Source: UTCFX2 sp963788305 (GTDB lineage Bacteria; Chloroflexota; Anaerolineae; Anaerolineales; UBA4823). From it: a DNA stretch of 64,000 nt. Both the position numbers and the translations under genes were made by a program. The DNA lies in contig CAWBGK010000007.1 of NCBI GenBank assembly GCA_963788305.1, positions 104,624 to 168,623 on the forward strand, given 5' to 3'. The notes beneath the pieces are model-generated. The model ran no database searches. It saw only the letters and a list, made by a program, of their open reading frames with translations, and had not been told where the DNA came from. This document shows positions 59,849 to 64,000 of the stretch, in pieces (positions within the stretch are counted from its first letter, which is position 1; each line of letters starts with the position of its first letter).

Positions 59849-60541
59849 TCACTGAACCATTTTCAGCAGATCAGTCGCTTTTGCGTTACCAGGTTCAATT
59901 GACAAGGCTTTCAAGATGCTTTTTTTGGCTTGCGCGATTTCACCAATCTGCAAATTAAGTTTTGCTTGTTCCAGATAAGACCTGATATTATTTGGGAAAA
60001 TCTGGATATTCAGGCTTAAAACTTCAATTGCCAGGTCAAGATTATTTGCTGTAAATAACTGCAGCGAAAGATCCAGCAGATCATCCTCATCAAAATAAAA
60101 CTCGTCTTCCCTGGATTTGATCTCCGCGTACCGAGCGTAAGCAGTATTCATGCCGCCCTCTGCCAACGCCCGGCTGATCGGCACCATCCATGAAACCGGT
60201 TTCACCTGCGGCTTTTGTTCAAGAACAACATCCGCGACCGCCCGAACGGCCTGGAAGTGAGCGTTCGATTCTTCGTTGCACAAAATAACAGCTGCGGAAT
60301 TTTTCTCAGGCATGATCAGCAGGAAGGCCGTCCCTCCGAATCCACTGCCTCCATGGCTGACGGTTTTAACTCCATTAAAATGCCCGAGCGTCCATCCAAG
60401 CCCCATTTCCTCGTAAATGCTGGGACGTTGATTACCCCTTTCAGCAACAGCTGTCCACATCAGGTCATAACCTGAGGAGGATAGAATACTCTGCCCGAGA
60501 TAGCTTCCCCGATTCAGGCAGGTGATGCCCCAATGACACAT
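59849..60541 (-). CDS. Beta-lactamase-fold serine hydrolase, C-terminal part with TPR-like tail
   Basis: 230 residues of the same gene as 60872-61327. GLGWTLGHFNGVKTVSHGGSGFGGTAFLLIMPEKN contains the HGG/HxG motif (VSHGGSGFG) that replaces KTG in class C-like esterases and peptidases. After it lies a helical tail with TPR-like repeats (NNLDLAIEVLSLNIQIFPNNIRSYLEQAKLNLQIG, split here), ending AKATDLLKMVQ. The tail may bind a partner. The true frame begins before the ATG used here. Confidence 0.75.
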   Translation of the reverse strand: MCHWGITCLNRGSYLGQSILSSSGYDLMWTAVAERGNQRPSIYEEMGLGWTLGHFNGVKTVSHGGSGFGGTAFLLIMPEKNSAAVILCNEESNAHFQAVRAVADVVLEQKPQVKPVSWMVPISRALAEGGMNTAYARYAEIKSREDEFYFDEDDLLDLSLQLFTANNLDLAIEVLSLNIQIFPNNIRSYLEQAKLNLQIGEIAQAKKSILKALSIEPGNAKATDLLKMVQ

Positions 60542-60871
60542 ATCCAGGACCGTCGTGTGCAGGGAGCTGGCCGGGGCATCTGCCGCGGTGATATGGATAG
60601 ATAGGATTAACTCTCATTTCGGGTGATCGAAGATGAGGCCAGGCCAGTTTATTCTTAGGGATATCTGGAACCATGAACGTGCTGTTCGGCATCCCGGACG
60701 GGTTCAGGATTTGCTCCTGCATGACGCTCTCAAAGGATTTTTTCGAGACTTTGGAGAGCGAAATCCCCCAAAACGTTGTATGCAATATTGCTGTAGCTGA
60801 AACGCTCCCCTGGATTTGCAATCAGTTTTCGGCTGCTCAGTCCGCGGACGAATCGTTCTGCAGCCCCATCA
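60542..60871 (-). pseudogene. Frameshifted middle of the beta-lactamase-fold hydrolase
   Basis: Three single-base changes are needed to read through: near 60880-60890 (to give PEYDDGAAERFVRGLSS), an extra G near 60776 (to give YSNIAYNVLGISLSK, with the catalytic YxN) and an extra G near 60582 (to give YPYHRADAPASSLHTT). After correction the three parts form one protein of about 490 residues. Confidence 0.6.
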
Positions 60872-61327
60872 TCATATTCGGGGTGTGATCACCAATCCAA
60901 CGTATTCGGTCTCTTCCAGGTCTGGCATACCAGACGTGTGGCTGAGCGCCTGCCGAATGGTGATCTGTCGATAGCGTTCATCGTCCATCTGAAAGTAGGG
61001 CAGGTATTGAACAATCGGCGCATCTAAATCCAGTTTTCCACGTTCCACCAGCTGCATGACGGCAGTGGCGACGAAGCACTTGGATACGGATTGAATGCAG
61101 AAAACCGAGTCGAGCGTTACGGGCGCTTGCGTTTCCAGGCTCTGGACGCCGAACCCTTTTGCGTAGACAATTTCATCGCCTTCCACTATTCCTGCCGCCA
61201 GGCCGGGTATATCCCAGCGTGTCATGATTTCTTGAAGAACAATATCAAGCTCTTTTTCGGATTTCACAAAAGATTTTCCTTTTATTTTAGATCTTGTATT
61301 AGATAATCTTCTTTGTTCAGAGGTCAC
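60872..61327 (-). CDS. Beta-lactamase-fold serine hydrolase, N-terminal part
   Basis: 151 residues. The catalytic SxxK motif is SVSK within VFCIQSVSKCFVATAVMQL, preceded by IPGLAAGIVEGDEIVYAKGFGVQ, the usual strands of the class C beta-lactamase/EstB/ClbP family. TIRQALSHTSGMPDL is the next conserved block. There is no clear signal peptide, so it may be cytoplasmic. Physiological substrate unknown; such enzymes are often D-aminopeptidases or esterases. Confidence 0.8.
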   Translation of the reverse strand: MTSEQRRLSNTRSKIKGKSFVKSEKELDIVLQEIMTRWDIPGLAAGIVEGDEIVYAKGFGVQSLETQAPVTLDSVFCIQSVSKCFVATAVMQLVERGKLDLDAPIVQYLPYFQMDDERYRQITIRQALSHTSGMPDLEETEYVGLVITPRI

Positions 61328-61415
61328 CCAAATAATGAGTGTAAGACATCATGCCATACACTGTGCAGAATAACAAGGTAAGTCTTGAATTAAATCTTAA
61401 GAAACACTTTTTGGG

Positions 61416-61492
61416 TTTGACCAATCCATTGTTAATCTGGTTATCCACATCGTTCTTCAAAGCGAATTAACATAAAGAATGGTGCCCCCAAG
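61416..61492. repeat. Imperfect direct repeat A, related to the tRNA-Glu 3' flank
   Basis: From TTTGACCAATCCATTG to GGTGCCCCCAAG this stretch resembles 62408-62515. The last 12 bases are identical to the 3' end of the tRNA-Glu gene and its boundary, while a 31-base hairpin segment present in the other copy is missing here. Confidence 0.55.
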
Positions 61493-61613
61493 CGAAGCTG
61501 ACCGAATTGAATGCTGAAATTGCGAATCAGCAAGCGTGCCAAAAGCAAACTGCTTCGAGGAACTGGTGAGATGTGTTTATGCAGTGCCTCTGGACCAACG
61601 CAGGACATGTATC

Positions 61614-62021
61614 TTATTTCGCACGCATACGGTTGTTCTTCGGATTATGCTCAACTTCACAAAGGCCGAGTTCTTCCATCAGCGGTGGTATGTAAACTCC
61701 AAATCGACCGCGGAGTCCCTTTTTCAATCCATACCAACCTTTGACAGGATTGTTCGGTGACCTGCCCCAGGCTTCAACCGTCCCTTCCTTTGCAGGTTTC
61801 TGCTCGTCTGCACCGCCGAGTGCAACCCAATCCCCAGCATCCTTGAGCATGGCGTACAGATCATCGATGCAACGCGCGTCATAGTAAAGGATGGTCTTTC
61901 CAACGGTACAAACGAGGACAGGCATACTATCTTTATCCTCGATGTGCATTGTGTACTCTGAGGTTCCAGGAGGTGTCTTGAGGATCCACGGATTGTCTTT
62001 CGTGCGATCAAGCTTTGCCAT
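61614..62021 (-). CDS. Small conserved hypothetical protein (possibly DUF6855)
   Basis: 135 residues, soluble. A regular start MAKLDRTKDNPWILKTPPGT, then SEYTMHIEDKDSMPVLVC, ILYYDARCIDDLYAML and a Gly/Trp-rich EGTVEAWGRSPNNPVKGWYGLKKGLRGRFG, ending NPKNNRMRAK. The pattern recalls a small family of unknown function that I associate with DUF6855; the label is tentative. GGAGAA lies before the ATG. The gene sits between two imperfect direct repeats, one next to tRNA-Glu, so it may have arrived by transfer. Confidence 0.7.
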   Translation of the reverse strand: MAKLDRTKDNPWILKTPPGTSEYTMHIEDKDSMPVLVCTVGKTILYYDARCIDDLYAMLKDAGDWVALGGADEQKPAKEGTVEAWGRSPNNPVKGWYGLKKGLRGRFGVYIPPLMEELGLCEVEHNPKNNRMRAK

Positions 62022-62407
62022 CGTTAATCGTTCTCCTTTTCTATGCTAGGCGTTCTACCATCTTGGACTGTCTGACTGTCCTGAGCTGAGCAGGGAGCAT
62101 TACTCGAAACAATTCATCAGCCTCATTCACCCTCCCCGCACCAAGCACTTAAAAGCCCCCACGCTTGGCGTTCTCTCTGACTTGTTGTTAGGCGGCGTAT
62201 GGGTGAGCAATACATGCTGATCGTCAATGTATAAAAATAAGGCAAATGTTTGCCTATTCTGCGAGTGCCCACCTTGACATTAGATATATTTTACCATAAT
62301 TATCGCAAAACCAAACAGCCCATGAGTGAACTACCTTTCCTTAAATCCAAGAAGCTTCAGGGTCAACTGCCCCCTGCTATTTGGATTAGTAAATATTCGT
62401 ATGCAAA
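62022..62407. other. Intergenic region; no supported gene
   Basis: About 390 bases before repeat B. No frame with coding character. A GTTAGGC (62187-62193) resembles an integron recombination core, but no partner was found. Confidence 0.5.
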
Positions 62408-62515
62408 TCTGACCAATCGATTGTTAAATCTGCCAGTCTTCTTCGTTGTTTAAAGCAGGTTAACGCAAAGAACTGCCCGATAAATCTACCAAGCAGTTCT
62501 CAAGGTGCCCCCAAG
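62408..62515. repeat. Imperfect direct repeat B, at the 3' flank of tRNA-Glu
   Basis: TCTGACCAATCGATTG to GGTGCCCCCAAG, matching repeat A at 61416-61492 (about 70% by eye) apart from a 31-base insertion that holds the tRNA terminator hairpin. Confidence 0.55.
62469..62500 (-). terminator. Terminator-like hairpin downstream of tRNA-Glu
   Basis: AGAACTGC (62469-62476) pairs with GCAGTTCT (62493-62500); on the minus strand it follows the tRNA 3' end by 5 bases and is followed by TTTGCG. Confidence 0.55.
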
Positions 62516-62578
62516 GAGATTCGAACTCCTGTTTTGGCCTTGAGAGGGCCACGTCCTGGGCCCCTAGACGATGGGGGC
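62506..62578 (-). tRNA. tRNA-Glu (anticodon CTC)
   Basis: A full cloverleaf on the minus strand: acceptor GCCCCCA with TGGGGGC, D-arm GTC...GAC, anticodon stem TGGCC/GGCCA with loop CTCTCAA (anticodon CTC, reads GAG), T-arm AGGAG-TTCGAAT-CTCCT. Discriminator base A; the CCA end is not encoded. A repeat of its 3' end lies about 1 kb away. Confidence 0.95.
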
Positions 62579-62687
62579 GGTACAATTCGGATTGAGCAAT
62601 TCTCGTCTGGCTCGCTCCGTTAAGCGACGGAATTCTACCATGCCTGAATGGCTACGTCAACAAGAAATCCCCGAAGCCCATTCGTAA

Positions 62688-62721
62688 ATAATAATGCCGC
62701 CTGGCGGGGCGGCATTATTAT
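62688..62721. terminator. Terminator of the acyl-CoA ligase gene
   Basis: A perfect 14-bp stem, ATAATAATGCCGCC (62688-62701) with GGCGGCATTATTAT (62708-62721), 6-base loop; on the minus strand it begins 16 bases after the corrected stop and is followed by TTTACG. Confidence 0.75.
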
Positions 62722-62729
62722 CCTTCAGG

Positions 62730-64000
62730 TCAACAATCATGCAGGTGTTTTTTCTTTGTGCTGGCGCACCAGCTCGCGGCGCAGGATTTTTCCGACCGTA
62801 GTCTTCGGCAGCTCTTCGCGGAATTCAACATGGGTTGGAATCTTGAATTTCGCGATCCTGTCGCGGCACCAATCTTGATCTCTTCCTCGCTAGCGCTTTC
62901 GCCCGGCTTGAGCACGACCCAGGCTTTGACCGTCTCGCCACGGTAGGCATCCGGGATTCCCGCTACGCCGACATCAAGCACTTTTGGATTCTGAGCGATG
63001 ACTTCCTCCACTTCCCGAGGCCAGACCTGGTATCCGCCAGGTTTAATCAGCTCTTTTTTGCGGTCGACGATATAGAAAAAGCCGTCCTCATCCATTTTGG
63101 CAATATCGCCGGTATATAGCCAGCCATCTCGGAGCGCGTTCTGCGTCTCCGTCGGCATATTATGATAGCCCTTCATGACGTTTGGCGCTTTGACAACCAG
63201 CTCGCCTGCCTCTCCGGGTCCCAGGGCGGTTACCTCATCTTCCAGGCTGATGATCCGGGCATCCACGTCCGGCATGGGTATGCCGATCGAACCGGGCGGA
63301 TTTTTCCCATAGAGGGGATTAACGATCACAGCGGTAGGCGTCTCCGACATCCCAAATCCTTCCACCAGCTTCCCTCCTGTCAAGGCTTCAAATCTTTGCT
63401 TCGTCTCCACCATCAACGGCGCTGATCCGGATATGCAAGCCTTGATCGAGCTCAAATCAAATTTCTTCGCAATCACATCAGGGTTGATATTGATCGCATT
63501 ATACATGGTGGGAACTCCCGGGTAAACCGAAGCTTTATACTTCTGTATATTGTCTAACACATCCTTGATATCCCGGGGATTAGAAATCATAACCATGGAA
63601 GCAGCAGCACGAATCGCAAAACACATCCCGGCGACCATCCCATAAACATGGAAGAGAGGGATCGCCATCAGCACGACTTCTTTACCGTCCACACAACTCG
63701 TCATCCAGCTGCAAATCATGAGCATATTGGCAACAAGGTGACGGTGCAACGCAATCGCGGCTTTAGATACGCCGGTGGTTCCACCGCTGTATTGAAATAT
63801 CGCCACGTCGTCCGGTCCAACATCTACTTTGGGTCGGTCCTCAGGCTTGTGCTTTTCGATCAGATCCTTCATCCATACATCCCCCTTGGCGAGCTCGACC
63901 CTGAAACCGCCTTTCTTTTCTTTTGTCAACCCAAACAAAAATGCCAGCACAGGTGGGAGTGTTTCCTTGATGTTTGTGACAACGATTGTGCGAAGCCGCG
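62730..64000 (-). CDS. fadD: Long-chain fatty-acid-CoA ligase, C-terminal two thirds (runs off right edge; frameshifted near its end)
   Basis: Open from base 64000; the GTG at 63950 is not the true start. It activates fatty acids with ATP and CoA. The AMP-binding loop is FQYSGGTTGVSKAA, followed by GFGMSETPTAVIVN (motif A5), GWLYTGDIAKMDEDGFFYIVDRKKELIK (split here; A7-A8) and GGYQVWPREVEE. The frame is lost at EEIKIGAATG. Adding one A near 62872 gives the expected WCRDRIAKFKIPTHVEF and TVGKILRREL (A10 lysine), ending at a TGA at 62737-62739. So the real stop is 62737, 7 bases before the stop of the shifted frame. Confidence 0.9.
   Translation of the reverse strand, partial: RLRTIVVTNIKETLPPVLAFLFGLTKEKKGGFRVELAKGDVWMKDLIEKHKPEDRPKVDVGPDDVAIFQYSGGTTGVSKAAIALHRHLVANMLMICSWMTSCVDGKEVVLMAIPLFHVYGMVAGMCFAIRAAASMVMISNPRDIKDVLDNIQKYKASVYPGVPTMYNAININPDVIAKKFDLSSIKACISGSAPLMVETKQRFEALTGGKLVEGFGMSETPTAVIVNPLYGKNPPGSIGIPMPDVDARIISLEDEVTALGPGEAGELVVKAPNVMKGYHNMPTETQNALRDGWLYTGDIAKMDEDGFFYIVDRKKELIKPGGYQVWPREVEEVIAQNPKVLDVGVAGIPDAYRGETVKAWVVLKPGESASEEEIKIGAATGSRNSRFQPMLNSAKSCRRLRSEKSCAASWCASTKKKHLHDC

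Noticed and set aside
62187..62193. GTTAGGC resembling an integron attC core site
   Set aside because: No matching RYYYAAC partner or paired inner sites at attC distance, and no integrase in the window.
1..64000. CRISPR arrays, rRNA genes, prophage or plasmid modules
   Set aside because: I saw no regularly spaced short repeats, no rRNA sequence, and no capsid, terminase, portal or plasmid replication genes. The only mobile element with clear ends is the IS at 57360-58897.

Overview
The window looks like a chromosomal segment of an uncultured Chloroflexota bacterium, most likely class Anaerolineae. This is inferred from gene content, not from a search. The pointers are a LuxR-type HTH joined through one membrane helix to kelch repeats, a DnaD-like protein next to DnaB and a DnaC-like loader, a bacterial homologue of cyclic 2,3-diphosphoglycerate synthetase, a secreted gingipain-like protease ending in an aromatic/FLPVV tail, and moderate G+C. 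Housekeeping genes (rpsT, argS, dnaB, a tRNA-Glu) argue against a plasmid or phage. Many genes are split by single-base insertions or deletions, including dnaB, so part of the 'pseudogenization' is probably sequencing or assembly error.

Layout. 1-8568 is a cell-surface polysaccharide region: two glycosyltransferases on the minus strand, then a plus-strand run with a GT2 glycosyltransferase, rfbF, rfbG, a cupin sugar epimerase, rfbH, an SDR reductase and a flippase-like membrane protein. Together these suit synthesis of a CDP-3,6-dideoxyhexose and its transfer to a glycan. 8606-16130 holds a repetitive secreted protein, a lipoprotein, a GT39-like membrane protein, the LuxR-TM-kelch gene, a WbaP-type sugar-phosphate transferase and rpsT. 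16188-24706 holds a sulfotransferase, argS, the cDPG-synthetase homologue, an orphan DNA methyltransferase overlapping a WecG/TagA transferase, a kinase-nucleotidyltransferase fusion and a response-regulator-like gene with a degenerate receiver.

24872-33307 starts with a bifunctional-nuclease family gene and a tight replication cluster (dnaB, dnaD-like, a loader with two AAA domains). It continues with an isochorismatase-like hydrolase, a small leader ORF with two strong hairpins in front of mobB, a D-lyxose isomerase coupled to a GHMP kinase, and a TetR regulator. 33389-38766 is a TetR-flanked ABC exporter (ATPase, FtsX-type permease, second ATPase) facing an MFS transporter. 38928-42702 is an overlapping DprA-like / RecQ pair in which RecQ carries a C-terminal ComF-like phosphoribosyltransferase domain. 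This is the most system-like module of the window.

42938-50545 holds a DUF4405-type membrane protein with an internal Tat-like motif, a DUF2202 ferritin-like protein, a DinB-like protein, two small minus-strand genes and an ADP-forming acyl-CoA synthetase fused to a GNAT domain. 50564-57208 holds a large C25-type protease and a Tat-exported amidohydrolase. An intact insertion sequence with a 19-bp target duplication lies at 57360-58897. The right end (59302-64000) holds a decayed gene, a broken beta-lactamase-fold hydrolase, a small conserved hypothetical gene between imperfect direct repeats related to the tRNA-Glu flank, the tRNA itself, and the 3' part of a fatty-acyl-CoA ligase gene.
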